Shown here: one piece after another, positions 1 to 9,681 of the stretch
Layout: each line of letters begins with the position of its first letter
Numbering within the stretch: position 1 is the stretch's first letter
Source of the DNA: Pseudomonadaceae bacterium
Lineage (GTDB): Bacteria; Pseudomonadota; Gammaproteobacteria; Pseudomonadales; Pseudomonadaceae
Assembly (NCBI GenBank): GCA_900766265.1
Contig: CAAFUS010000006.1
Location: 1-64,000, forward strand
DNA: 64,000 nt
Direction of reading: 5' to 3'
The notes under the pieces: generated by a model
Databases searched by the model: none
Told to the model about the DNA's origin: nothing
Seen by the model: only the letters and a program-made list of their open reading frames with translations
Translations under genes and position numbers: made by a program

Positions 1-399
1 ATGATCCGCCCGTTCCGTGCAGAGACCGAGCGCTACGGCCACTATTCGGTAGCCGGTGAAAGCGTGTACGACCACCCGTTCCTGTGGGGCTCCAAGCGTA
101 CCGGTCCGGACCTGGCCCGTGTCGGCGGCCGCTACTCCGACGACTGGCACCGCGCGCACCTCTACAACCCGCGCAACGTGGTGCCCGAGTCGAAGATGCC
201 GTCGTATCCGTGGCTCGTCGAGAACACGCTCAGTGGTCGCGACACCGCCAAGAAGATGGAAGCTTTGCGCTCGCTCGGTGTCCCTTACACCGAAGAAGAC
301 ATCGCAGGCGCACGGGACGCCGTGAGGGGCAAGACCGAGATGGATGCCCTCGTCGCTTACCTGCAGGTGCTCGGCACCGCGCTCACCAACAAACGGTAA
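1..399 (+). CDS. ccoO: cbb3-type cytochrome c oxidase subunit II, 3' part
   Basis: This is the C-terminal 132 residues of CcoO, the membrane-anchored monohaem cytochrome c subunit of the high-affinity cbb3 (C-family haem-copper) oxidase. It passes electrons from CcoP towards the CcoN active site. The reading frame is open to the window edge, so the N-terminal anchor and CxxCH motif lie upstream and the first Met is not the real start. The stretch MIRPFRAETERYGHYS, the RTGPDLARVGGRYSDDWH segment and VPESKMPSYPWL, which carries the likely Met haem ligand, are characteristic of the family. The gene stops 3 nt before ccoQ, in the order expected for ccoNOQP. Confidence 0.95.
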   Translation: MIRPFRAETERYGHYSVAGESVYDHPFLWGSKRTGPDLARVGGRYSDDWHRAHLYNPRNVVPESKMPSYPWLVENTLSGRDTAKKMEALRSLGVPYTEEDIAGARDAVRGKTEMDALVAYLQVLGTALTNKR

Positions 400-402
400 T
401 TC

Positions 403-591
403 ATGATGGATATCGGAACTCTCCGCGGCCTGGGCACAGTGCTGGTCTTTGTCGCATTCATCGGCGTCGTGCTCTGGGCATACAGCAGCAAGCGCAAAAG
501 TAGCTTTGATGACGCTGCAAACCTGCCCTTCGCGGACGAGACCGACGCCAAGAAGCCTGAAGAAGAAGCTTCCAGGAGTGATAAGAAATGA
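403..591 (+). CDS. ccoQ: cbb3-type oxidase small subunit CcoQ/FixQ
   Basis: A 62-residue single-span membrane protein. The hydrophobic segment covers roughly residues 9-26 and is followed by a basic YSSKRKS stretch and an acidic/basic tail. Size, topology and position between ccoO and ccoP identify CcoQ, which stabilises the assembled cbb3 oxidase and its interaction with CcoP. The stop overlaps the ccoP ATG by 4 nt (ATGA), which suggests translational coupling. Sequence conservation in CcoQ is low, so the call rests largely on context. Confidence 0.93.
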   Translation: MMDIGTLRGLGTVLVFVAFIGVVLWAYSSKRKSSFDDAANLPFADETDAKKPEEEASRSDKK

Positions 592-1550
592 GTTTGTTTT
601 GGAGTTGGTACGTAACTCTGCTGACTTTGGGCACCATCGCAGCCCTCGTCTGGCTGTTGTTCGCAACCCGTAAGGGCCAGCGCAACGACAGCACTGACGA
701 AACCGTGGGACACGCGTTTGACGGCATCGAGGAGTATGACAACCCGCTGCCCAAGTGGTGGTTCATGTTGTTCGTCGCCACCGTGATCTTCGCCCTCGGC
801 TACCTGGTGCTCTATCCGGGCCTGGGTAACTGGAAAGGCATCCTGCCCGGCTACCAATACCTCGACGGCGAAGCGAAAGTCGCCTTCGAAACCGGGGAGC
901 AAGGCTGGACCGGTGTGCACCAGTGGGAGAAGGAAGTCGCACGCGCCGAGGCGCAGTACGGCCCGCTGTTCGCCAAGTACGCGGCCATGCCCATCGAGGA
1001 AGTCGCCCAGGACGAACAAGCACTGCGCATGGGCGGTCGCCTCTTCGCTTCCAACTGCGCGGTCTGCCACGGCTCTGATGCCCGCGGTGCCTATGGCTTT
1101 CCTAACCTGACCGACGGCGAGTGGCTGTGGGGCGGCGAGCCGGAAACCATCAAGGCCACCATCATGGGCGGCCGTCAGGCGACAATGCCGGCCTGGCTCG
1201 ATGTAATTGGCGAAGAAGGTATCCGCAACGTGGCCGGTTACGTGCGCAGCCTCTCAGGCCTGGAAAATCCCGAAGGCATCCAGATCGACATGGCCAAGGG
1301 CAAGGAAATCTTCGCTGCCAACTGCGCCGTGTGCCATGGCGCCGAAGCCAAGGGCACCCAAGCGATGGGCGCACCGAACCTGACCGATAATATCTGGCTC
1401 TACGGGTCCAGCTTCGGACAGGTCCAGCAGACCTTGCGCTATGGCCGTAACGGCCGCATGCCTGCCCAGGAACAGCACCTTGGCAACGACAAGGTCCACC
1501 TGCTGGCAGCCTACGTCTACAGCCTGTCTCGGCAACCGGAGAACGAGTAA
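588..1550 (+). CDS. ccoP: cbb3-type cytochrome c oxidase subunit III (dihaem)
   Basis: A 320-residue dihaem cytochrome c that accepts electrons from soluble c-type cytochromes and delivers them to CcoO. It has two hydrophobic segments near residues 5-26 and 57-76, as in pseudomonad CcoP. The periplasmic part carries two haem c sites, CAVCH at 157-161 and 246-250, with probable axial Met ligands M200 (QATMPAW) and M291 (GRMPAQ). Length is normal. Both haems require the Ccm machinery encoded at 43720-50681 in this window. The next gene, ccoG, begins 127 nt downstream, after a strong hairpin. Confidence 0.97.
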   Translation: MSLFWSWYVTLLTLGTIAALVWLLFATRKGQRNDSTDETVGHAFDGIEEYDNPLPKWWFMLFVATVIFALGYLVLYPGLGNWKGILPGYQYLDGEAKVAFETGEQGWTGVHQWEKEVARAEAQYGPLFAKYAAMPIEEVAQDEQALRMGGRLFASNCAVCHGSDARGAYGFPNLTDGEWLWGGEPETIKATIMGGRQATMPAWLDVIGEEGIRNVAGYVRSLSGLENPEGIQIDMAKGKEIFAANCAVCHGAEAKGTQAMGAPNLTDNIWLYGSSFGQVQQTLRYGRNGRMPAQEQHLGNDKVHLLAAYVYSLSRQPENE

Positions 1551-1622
1551 GCCAGGGGCGACGACCTGTCGCACCTGACCCCCTCCCCCGGGGCGTACCA
1601 TACGCAGCCAAGTCAGAAGAGA

Positions 1623-1648
1623 TCCCGGTCGGCACGCATCGACCGGGA
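1623..1648. terminator. 9-bp perfect hairpin between ccoP and ccoG
   Basis: The arms TCCCGGTCG (1623-1631) and CGACCGGGA (1640-1648) are perfectly complementary around an 8-nt loop. No T-run follows on either strand, so it is not a canonical intrinsic terminator. It may be an attenuator or a 3'-end stabiliser that separates the abundant ccoNOQP message from the assembly genes downstream. Confidence 0.45.
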
Positions 1649-1677
1649 CACCTACCCAACGCCGTGGTACGCAACGA

Positions 1678-3090
<1,413 letters not shown>

Positions 3091-3100
3091 CAGGTATTGC

Positions 3101-3601
3101 ATGCATACAGATACTGAAATTACACGCTGGTATACCCAACCTTGGGCTTGGTTCATCGTCGGGATTCTGATTTTCTCGGTTGTGTTGGGTCTGTCACTGT
3201 TGACTGTCGCGATCCGTAACTCCGACTCGCTGGTGTCGGACAACTATTACGACGCAGGCAAGGGCATCAACCAGTCGCTGGAGCGCGAAACGCTCGCCAC
3301 ACGCCTTCAGATGAATGCTGAACTGACATTCAACGACGACGCCGGCATTGCCGAACTTCAGCTTTCGGGCGTTAGCCGGCCGCAGCAGCTGATCCTAAAC
3401 CTGATCTCCCCGACCCAACCGGAGCGCGACCGCCGCGTCGTGCTGCAGCCGCAGGGCGAAGGCATTTACCAGGGCCACATGCAGGATGCAGTGACGGGGC
3501 GGCGCTTCGTCGAACTGCTGGGGCGTGAAGGCGACCAGGAATGGCGCCTCTTCGAGGAAGAGACCATCGAACCCGGCAAGATGCTCGAGCTGAACCATTG
3601 A
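3101..3601 (+). CDS. ccoH: cbb3 oxidase maturation protein CcoH/FixH
   Basis: A 166-residue membrane-anchored FixH-family protein needed for assembly of the cbb3 oxidase. One N-terminal span (WFIVGILIFSVVLGLSLLTV) is followed by an extracytoplasmic domain with the family signature SDNYYDAGKGINQ. The start at 3101 (MHTDTEITRW) is preferred over an in-frame ATG at 3035, because the latter would overlap ccoG by more than 50 nt and add residues unlike FixH. The gene lies 10 nt after ccoG and 10 nt before ccoI. Confidence 0.92.
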   Translation: MHTDTEITRWYTQPWAWFIVGILIFSVVLGLSLLTVAIRNSDSLVSDNYYDAGKGINQSLERETLATRLQMNAELTFNDDAGIAELQLSGVSRPQQLILNLISPTQPERDRRVVLQPQGEGIYQGHMQDAVTGRRFVELLGREGDQEWRLFEEETIEPGKMLELNH

Positions 3602-3611
3602 GCAGTGGCTG

Positions 3612-6011
3612 ATGGCGACACCTCTGCCGTGCTACCACTGCGGGTTGCCAGTACCCGCGGGTAGCCGCTTCACCGCCAGGATCCTGGGCGAAACCCGCGA
3701 AATGTGCTGTCCGGGCTGCCAGGGGGTCGCCGAAGCGATCGTCGAAGGTGGCCTGGAAAGCTACTACCAGCACCGCAGCGACACCTCGGCAAACCCAGAG
3801 GCCCTGCCCCAGGCGCTGAGCGACGAGCTCCAGCTTTACGACCGCGCCGATGTACAGGAGCCTTTCGTCCGTCACGACGGCGAACTGGCCAGCACCGCCC
3901 TGCACATCGAAGGCATCAGCTGCGCAGCCTGCGGCTGGCTGATCGAGCGCCACCTGCGCGCCCTGGACGGGGTGGCCGAGGCCAGTCTCAACCTGTCCAA
4001 TCACCGCCTGCAGGTGCGCTGGAGCGACTCCCGCCTTCCACTCAGCGAGCTGCTTGGCGAACTGCGCCGCATCGGCTACGCCGCCCATCCCTATCAGGCC
4101 GACCAGGCGGCCGAACGCATCGCCCAGGAGAACCGCCGGGCAATGCGCCAGCTCGGGGTCACCGGACTGCTCTGGATGCAAGTCATGATGGCGAGCATGG
4201 CGACCTGGCCGGAATTCAACCTCGACCTGTCGGCGGGTATGGACAGCATCCTGCGCTGGACCGCCCTGCTCCTCACCACGCCGATCGTCTTCTATTGCTG
4301 CACCGATTTTTTCAAGGGGGCGGTCCGCGACCTGCGCACCCGTCACCTGACGATGGACGTCTCGGTGTCCCTGGCTATCGGCGGCGCCTACGTGGCGGGG
4401 ATCTGGTCGACGGTGACCGGTCATGGGGAGCTGTACTTCGACGCGGTCGGCATGTTCGCGCTGTTTCTGCTCGCCGGGCGCTACCTCGAACGCCGCGCCC
4501 GCGAACGCACCGCATCGGCGACGGCGCAGCTGGTCAACCTGCTGCCCACGTCCTGCCTGAAGCTGGAGGACGACGGCCAGAGCCGCCGGATCCTGCTCAG
4601 CGAATTACGCATCGGCGACCGCGTCCTGGTGACGCCCGGTTCGCTGATCCCGGCGGACGGGGTGATCCTCGACGGACAATCGAGCATCGACGAATCGGTG
4701 CTGACCGGCGAATACCTGCCGCAACCGCGAATGACCGGCGACACGGTGACGGCGGGCACGCTCAACGTCGAAGGCCCGCTGACCCTCCGCGTGGCGGCGC
4801 TGGGGGACGAAACGCGCCTGTCGGCCATTGTTCGCCTGCTCGAGCGGGCCCAGGCAGACAAGCCACGGCTGGCCGAACTGGCCGACCGAGTCGCACAGTG
4901 GTTCCTGCTGATAGTGCTCGGCGTTGCCGCTGTTGTCGGGTTCGTGTGGTGGCAGATCGATCCGTCGCGGGCCTTCTGGATCGTGCTGGCCCTGCTGGTA
5001 GCGACCTGCCCCTGTGCTCTCTCGCTGGCGACGCCGACGGCGCTGACCACCGCCACCGGGACCCTGCACAAACTCGGACTGCTGCTGACCCGGGGCCACG
5101 TACTCGAAGGCCTTCGACAGATCGACACGGTGGTCTTCGACAAGACCGGCACCCTGACCGAGGGCCGCCTTAACCTCAGCCAGGTGCTGCCGCTCGGCGT
5201 TTTGGACGCCGACCAGTGCCTGGCGCTGGCCGCCGCGCTGGAGAACCGCTCAGAGCACCCCATCGCCCGTGCGTTCGGCCAGGCGCCGCTTGCGGCGGAC
5301 CAGGTCGAAAGCGTCCCAGGCCTTGGCCTCGAGGGGCGCGTCGGCGATCGTAGGCTACGGATCGGCCAGCCCGCCTTCGTCGCAGGTGGTTATGGCGCGT
5401 CCGCCCCGCAGATACCCGGCGATCAGGGTCAATGGCTGCTGCTCGGCGACCAGCAGGGCGCCCTGGCCTGGCTGGTACTCGACGATCGCCTGCGCGACGA
5501 TGCCCCCGCCCTGCTGGACGCCTGCCGGCGCCAGGGATGGCAGACGCTGCTACTTTCGGGTGACAGCTCGCCGATGGTCGGCCATGTGGCCCGGGCGCTC
5601 GGCATCGAGCAGGCCGAAGGCGGCCTGACGCCGGACGACAAGCTGGCCAGAGTCCAGGCCCTGCAGGCGCAGGGACACCGCGTGCTGATGCTCGGCGACG
5701 GGGTCAACGACGTCCCGGTCCTGGCAGCGGCGGACATCAGCGTCGCGATGGGGTCGGCTACCGACCTGGCCAAGACCAGCGCCGATGCGGTACTGCTGTC
5801 CAACCGTCTGGACAGCCTGGTCGAGGCGTTCTCGGTGGCTCGTCGCAGCCGACGTATCATCGTCGAAAACATCACCTGGGCGAGCCTGTACAATGGCCTG
5901 GTGCTGCCCTTCGCCGCCGTGGGCTGGGTCACTCCGCTCTGGGCGGCCCTGGGTATGTCGCTCAGCTCGCTGCTGGTGGTGTTCAATGCGCTGCGACTCG
6001 CCCGTCACTGA
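3612..6011 (+). CDS. ccoI: cbb3-type oxidase copper P1B-type ATPase CcoI/FixI
   Basis: A 799-residue copper-exporting ATPase of the FixI/CopA2 type, which loads periplasmic copper carriers for cbb3 rather than giving bulk copper resistance. It has an N-terminal Cys-rich region (CYHCGLP, CCPGCQG), then a heavy-metal-associated domain with GISCAACG. The membrane metal-site motif CPC is at residues 466-468, and the phosphorylation motif DKTGT begins at D510. The hinge motif GDGVNDVPVLAAADIS follows near the C-terminus. Length is normal, and the position directly after ccoH and before ccoS supports FixI. Confidence 0.96.
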   Translation: MATPLPCYHCGLPVPAGSRFTARILGETREMCCPGCQGVAEAIVEGGLESYYQHRSDTSANPEALPQALSDELQLYDRADVQEPFVRHDGELASTALHIEGISCAACGWLIERHLRALDGVAEASLNLSNHRLQVRWSDSRLPLSELLGELRRIGYAAHPYQADQAAERIAQENRRAMRQLGVTGLLWMQVMMASMATWPEFNLDLSAGMDSILRWTALLLTTPIVFYCCTDFFKGAVRDLRTRHLTMDVSVSLAIGGAYVAGIWSTVTGHGELYFDAVGMFALFLLAGRYLERRARERTASATAQLVNLLPTSCLKLEDDGQSRRILLSELRIGDRVLVTPGSLIPADGVILDGQSSIDESVLTGEYLPQPRMTGDTVTAGTLNVEGPLTLRVAALGDETRLSAIVRLLERAQADKPRLAELADRVAQWFLLIVLGVAAVVGFVWWQIDPSRAFWIVLALLVATCPCALSLATPTALTTATGTLHKLGLLLTRGHVLEGLRQIDTVVFDKTGTLTEGRLNLSQVLPLGVLDADQCLALAAALENRSEHPIARAFGQAPLAADQVESVPGLGLEGRVGDRRLRIGQPAFVAGGYGASAPQIPGDQGQWLLLGDQQGALAWLVLDDRLRDDAPALLDACRRQGWQTLLLSGDSSPMVGHVARALGIEQAEGGLTPDDKLARVQALQAQGHRVLMLGDGVNDVPVLAAADISVAMGSATDLAKTSADAVLLSNRLDSLVEAFSVARRSRRIIVENITWASLYNGLVLPFAAVGWVTPLWAALGMSLSSLLVVFNALRLARH

Positions 6012-6068
6012 GCGCCCCGCGAATCCAGGGATCCCTGCACAGGCGGACCCCATCAATCCGGAGTAGCC

Positions 6069-6281
6069 ATGGCTGCCTTGTATGTCCTGATTCCCATCGC
6101 CGTGGTGCTGGTCGCGATCGCGATCTGGGTGTTCTTTTGGGCCGTCGACAATGGCCAGTACGACGACCTCGAAGGACCGGCCCACAGCATCCTGTTCGAT
6201 GACGAAGATCCGCGGCACAAGGCCGGCATCGAGCAGGCCGAAGATGGCGATATCCGAACGGACGAACGCCATCGTGATTGA
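6069..6281 (+). CDS. ccoS: cbb3-type oxidase assembly protein CcoS
   Basis: A 70-residue single-span protein with the CcoS pattern: hydrophobic LIPIAVVLVAIAIWVFFWAV, then the conserved DNGQYDDLEGPAHSILFDDE. CcoS is required for cofactor (haem/copper) insertion into the CcoN subunit. Translation probably starts from the ATG at 6069, just after a GGAG-like sequence. Its 3' end overlaps the following SafE-like gene by 8 nt, so the two are probably co-translated. Confidence 0.93.
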   Translation: MAALYVLIPIAVVLVAIAIWVFFWAVDNGQYDDLEGPAHSILFDDEDPRHKAGIEQAEDGDIRTDERHRD

Positions 6282-7008
6282 ACTGCTTCCCTTGCTGGTC
6301 TCGGCGTTCGTGCTCGGCCTGCTCGGTGGCGGGCATTGCCTGGGCATGTGCGGGGGGCTGATGGGAGCCCTGACGTTGGGCATACCGACCGAGCAGCGCA
6401 GCAAACGGCTGCGCCTGCTGGTGGGCTACAACCTGGGTCGCGTGCTCAGCTATGCCGCCGCCGGGCTGCTGGTCGGCCTGGCCGGTTGGGCGGTGTCCAA
6501 CAGTCCGGCTGCGATGGCCATGCGAGTGGTGGCAGCGCTACTGCTCGTCGCGATGGGACTGTACCTGGCTGGCTGGTGGAGCGGCCTCACCCGTATCGAG
6601 GCGCTGGGGCGGGGGCTGTGGAAACATCTGCGGCCGGTGGCCAGCCGACTGATGCCCGTCAAGACCCTTCCCCGCGCGCTGTTGCTCGGCGCCCTCTGGG
6701 GCTGGCTGCCCTGCGGCCTGGTCTATAGCACCCTGCTGTGGTCTGCCAGCCAAGGCGATGCCTGGGAAAGCGCCTTGCTGATGCTCGCGTTCGGTATCGG
6801 CACCTGGCCCGTGTTGCTGGCCACCGGACTGGCCGCCGAACGCCTGATGGCGGTGCTGCGCAAGCGCCGTGTCCGGGTGGCTGGCGGTGTGCTGGTCATC
6901 CTACTCGGCCTCTGGACGCTACCCGGGCCACACCAGCACTGGCTGATGGGCCACGGGGCGCCCGCCACGGGCGAGCAAGCGCCTGCCAGCGAGCATCATC
7001 ACCACTGA
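6274..7008 (+). CDS. SafE/TauE-like membrane protein of the cco cluster (DsbD-like fold)
   Basis: A 244-residue polytopic protein with about six hydrophobic segments. It carries GLLGGGHCLGMCGGLMGA near the N-terminus and WGWLPCGLVYSTLLW in the second half, a Cys-containing arrangement typical of the heavy-metal/SafE-like branch found beside ccoS. The start is taken as GTG at 6274, inside the end of ccoS; the upstream open frame is a shadow of ccoS. The protein ends in a His-rich tail (ASEHHHH), compatible with metal binding. A role in copper supply or redox for cbb3 assembly is inferred from context only. Confidence 0.8.
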   Translation: MIELLPLLVSAFVLGLLGGGHCLGMCGGLMGALTLGIPTEQRSKRLRLLVGYNLGRVLSYAAAGLLVGLAGWAVSNSPAAMAMRVVAALLLVAMGLYLAGWWSGLTRIEALGRGLWKHLRPVASRLMPVKTLPRALLLGALWGWLPCGLVYSTLLWSASQGDAWESALLMLAFGIGTWPVLLATGLAAERLMAVLRKRRVRVAGGVLVILLGLWTLPGPHQHWLMGHGAPATGEQAPASEHHHH

Positions 7009-7130
7009 CCGCGCCTGCGGGGCGCTGGATTCCGCCATGACGCAAGCGTGACGTCGACAGGGGTCGCCTGGCGTCGACCACTCGAAACGATCATGCCGCA
7101 CGGCCCGGCATGCACGAGCTGTAGCCGGGT

Positions 7131-7958
7131 TTACGGCTCCTTGGGCAGCTCTCGCTTGTGGGCCGTCTTGTCGTAGGTAGCGACGATGGTTTGGGCAACG
7201 TCGTCCGTCACTTCCCTGCCTTGCAGGAAAGCATCGATGTCCTGATAAGTGACGCCGTGGGCGTCCTCGTCCGGTTTGCCGGGGGTTAGCTCTTCCAGGT
7301 CTGCGGTGGGTACTTTCTGCACCAACTGCTGCGGCGCCCCGAGGGCGGCGGCGATTTCGCGGACCTGGTGCTTGACCAGGCCGGTCAGCGGCGCGAGGTC
7401 ACAGGCGCCATCACCGAACTTGGTGAAGAACCCCATCACCGCCTCAGCGGCATGGTCGGTACCGATCACCAGCCCCTGCCTCGCATTGGCGATGGTGTAC
7501 TGCGCCACCATGCGCATGCGCGCCTTGACGTTGCCCAGCACGAAATCGCGTTTTTCGGGCGTGAGCGTGTCCAGCGCTTCTGTCGCCTTGGCGAGCCCCA
7601 GCACAGCCGTACCGATATTCACCGTATGGCATTCGTCGGGCTTGATGGTGTCGATTGCCAGTTGCGCCTCGTGTTCGTCGTGCTGGACCTGATAAGGCAG
7701 GCGTACCGCGATGAAGCGGTAATCGTCCCCCTCGCCTGCCGCGCGCATGGCCTCTACGGCGCGCTGTGCCAGCATCCCGGCCGTCGTCGAGTCGACCCCA
7801 CCGCTGATGCCGAGCACCAAGGTTTTCATGCCCGACTCCCTCAGGCACTGCTGAATGAATGCCACGCGGCGATCAATCTCCGCCTGAATCGACGCTGGGC
7901 CGTCAAAGGGGGCGCAAACCTTGAGTGCTGCGGCGATTTCAGGCTGACGGCTATGCAT
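7131..7958 (-). CDS. nadE: NH3-dependent NAD+ synthetase
   Basis: A 275-residue protein, the length of E. coli NadE. It amidates nicotinic acid adenine dinucleotide with ammonia and ATP to give NAD+. The PP-loop SGGVDSTT lies near residue 52, and there is no glutaminase domain, so it is the ammonia-dependent form. The chosen ATG at 7958 (MHSRQPEIAA) has a strong AGGAGGAAA ribosome site upstream; the longer open frame has none. It is transcribed convergently towards the cco cluster and divergently from hemN across a 250-nt spacer. Confidence 0.96.
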   Translation of the reverse strand: MHSRQPEIAAALKVCAPFDGPASIQAEIDRRVAFIQQCLRESGMKTLVLGISGGVDSTTAGMLAQRAVEAMRAAGEGDDYRFIAVRLPYQVQHDEHEAQLAIDTIKPDECHTVNIGTAVLGLAKATEALDTLTPEKRDFVLGNVKARMRMVAQYTIANARQGLVIGTDHAAEAVMGFFTKFGDGACDLAPLTGLVKHQVREIAAALGAPQQLVQKVPTADLEELTPGKPDEDAHGVTYQDIDAFLQGREVTDDVAQTIVATYDKTAHKRELPKEP

Positions 7959-8133
7959 CGGTGTTTCCTCCTGGGGCCTTGGGCCGGGTATCTGGGACAA
8001 ACGGGAAAATACTGTACCGCTGGCCACGGGTAAACAGCGCGCCAGAGCGGCGCCGACTCGGAAGATAGGACAACGGCGAGCCGCAGAAAATGCAGTTCGC
8101 TGGCGACCGCCGGTAACTGGCCGCTGGCCTTGC

Positions 8134-8147
8134 TTGATTCATGTCAA
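8134..8147 (+). promoter_or_regulatory. Anr/FNR box upstream of hemN
   Basis: The sequence TTGATTCATGTCAA matches the FNR/Anr consensus TTGAT-N4-ATCAA in nine of ten fixed positions. A TAGAAT -10-like hexamer lies at 8170-8175, which places the box centre near -41.5 relative to a start around 8182: the classic class II activator position. This predicts oxygen-limited induction of hemN by the Fnr-type regulator encoded at 9682-10416. Confidence 0.85.
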
Positions 8148-8208
8148 CTCGGCCGCCAAGGGTGCCCCCTAGAATCGCCCGATCGCTGTTTTTACCGGGG
8201 GTGCCATC

Positions 8209-9591
8209 ATGCTAGACGCCATTCATTGGGATACCGACCTGATCCGCCGCTACGATCAGGCCGGCCCCCGCTATACCTCGTATCCAACAGCTGTCCAGTT
8301 CAATGGCAACATCGGCTCGTTCGACCTGCTTCACGCGCTGCGAGACAGCCGAAAGGCCAACCGGCCGCTGTCGCTCTACGTGCACATCCCGTTCTGCGCA
8401 AACATCTGCTACTACTGCGCCTGCAACAAGGTCATCACCAAGGACCGCAGCCGGGCTCAGCTGTACCTGGATCGTCTGGAACGGGAGATCGAACTGATCG
8501 CCGCCCACATCGGCCCCGGACAACGCGTCGAGCAGCTGCATTTCGGCGGTGGGACCCCGACCTTCCTCAACCACGACGAGCTGCGCCGGGTGATGGCCCT
8601 GCTGCGCCGGCACTTCAACCTGCTGGAGGACGGCGCAGGCGACTACAGCATCGAGATCGATCCTCGCGAAGCGGACTGGCCTACCATGGGGCTGCTGCGC
8701 GAGCTGGGGTTCAATCGGGTCAGCCTGGGCGTTCAGGACCTCGACCCGCAGGTGCAGCGGGCGATCAACCGCATGCAAAGCCTGGAGGAAACCCAGGCCA
8801 TCGTCGAAGCCGCGCGCACGCTGCAGTTCAAGTCGGTGAACATCGACCTGATCTATGGCCTGCCCCTGCAGACGCCGGAGCGCTTCGCCAGCACGGTGGA
8901 GGCCATCATCGAGCTGCAGCCGGACCGGCTCTCGCTCTTCAACTATGCTCACCTGCCGGAGCGTTTCATGCCGCAACGGAGGATCAACAACCACGACCTG
9001 CCAGCCCCGGCGGACAAGCTGCACATGCTCAAGCACAGCATCGAGCAGTTGACCGAAGCCGGCTACCGCTACATCGGCATGGACCATTTCGCGCTCCCCG
9101 ACGACGAGCTGGCCGTCGCCCAGGAAGATGGCACTCTACAGCGCAACTTCCAGGGTTATACCACCCATGGCCACTGCGACCTGATCGGACTGGGCGTCTC
9201 GGCGATCAGCCAGGTGGGCAGTCTCTACTGCCAGAACAGCAGCGACCTGACCACCTACCAGCAGCAGCTGGAGCACAACCAACTCGCCACCCAGCGCGGC
9301 CTGCACTGCAATGACGATGACTGCATTCGCCGCGACGTGATCCGCCGCCTGATATGCGACTTCGAACTCGACCATGCCGCACTCGGACGCCGCCACGGGA
9401 TCGATTTCCGGAGCTACTTCCAGGACGCCTGGCCTCTGTTAGAACAGATGAGGGACGATGGCCTGATCACGCTGGGCGAGCAGACGATCTCCGTCCTGCC
9501 TGCCGGCCGGCTGCTCGTCCGTGCGGTCTGCATGGCCTTCGATCATTATCTGCCGCAGCAAACGACACAGCGCTATTCGCGCGTGATCTAA
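8209..9591 (+). CDS. hemN: oxygen-independent coproporphyrinogen III oxidase (radical SAM)
   Basis: A 460-residue radical-SAM enzyme that oxidatively decarboxylates coproporphyrinogen III to protoporphyrinogen IX without oxygen. The [4Fe-4S] motif CANICYYCAC has Cys63, Cys67, Cys70 and the extra Cys72 typical of true HemN. GGGTPTFLN and the C-terminal HemN domain (GIDFRSYFQDAW) follow. Length matches HemN of E. coli and P. aeruginosa rather than the shorter HemW. It stands beside its presumed regulator and carries an Anr box, linking haem synthesis to low-oxygen growth and to the cbb3 oxidase. Confidence 0.97.
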   Translation: MLDAIHWDTDLIRRYDQAGPRYTSYPTAVQFNGNIGSFDLLHALRDSRKANRPLSLYVHIPFCANICYYCACNKVITKDRSRAQLYLDRLEREIELIAAHIGPGQRVEQLHFGGGTPTFLNHDELRRVMALLRRHFNLLEDGAGDYSIEIDPREADWPTMGLLRELGFNRVSLGVQDLDPQVQRAINRMQSLEETQAIVEAARTLQFKSVNIDLIYGLPLQTPERFASTVEAIIELQPDRLSLFNYAHLPERFMPQRRINNHDLPAPADKLHMLKHSIEQLTEAGYRYIGMDHFALPDDELAVAQEDGTLQRNFQGYTTHGHCDLIGLGVSAISQVGSLYCQNSSDLTTYQQQLEHNQLATQRGLHCNDDDCIRRDVIRRLICDFELDHAALGRRHGIDFRSYFQDAWPLLEQMRDDGLITLGEQTISVLPAGRLLVRAVCMAFDHYLPQQTTQRYSRVI

Positions 9592-9681
9592 CCGGCACAG
9601 CCTGCGACACCGGCTCGGTTGGCTGGGTCCCCCGCCTGGGTTACCCTTACGAACCACTCGCAAGGTACTCAGGACGCTACG

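Noticed and set aside
7009..7130. nadE terminator (AGCCG-N6-CGGCT near 7121-7137)
   Set aside because: Only a 5-bp stem that runs into the stop region and has no T-run.
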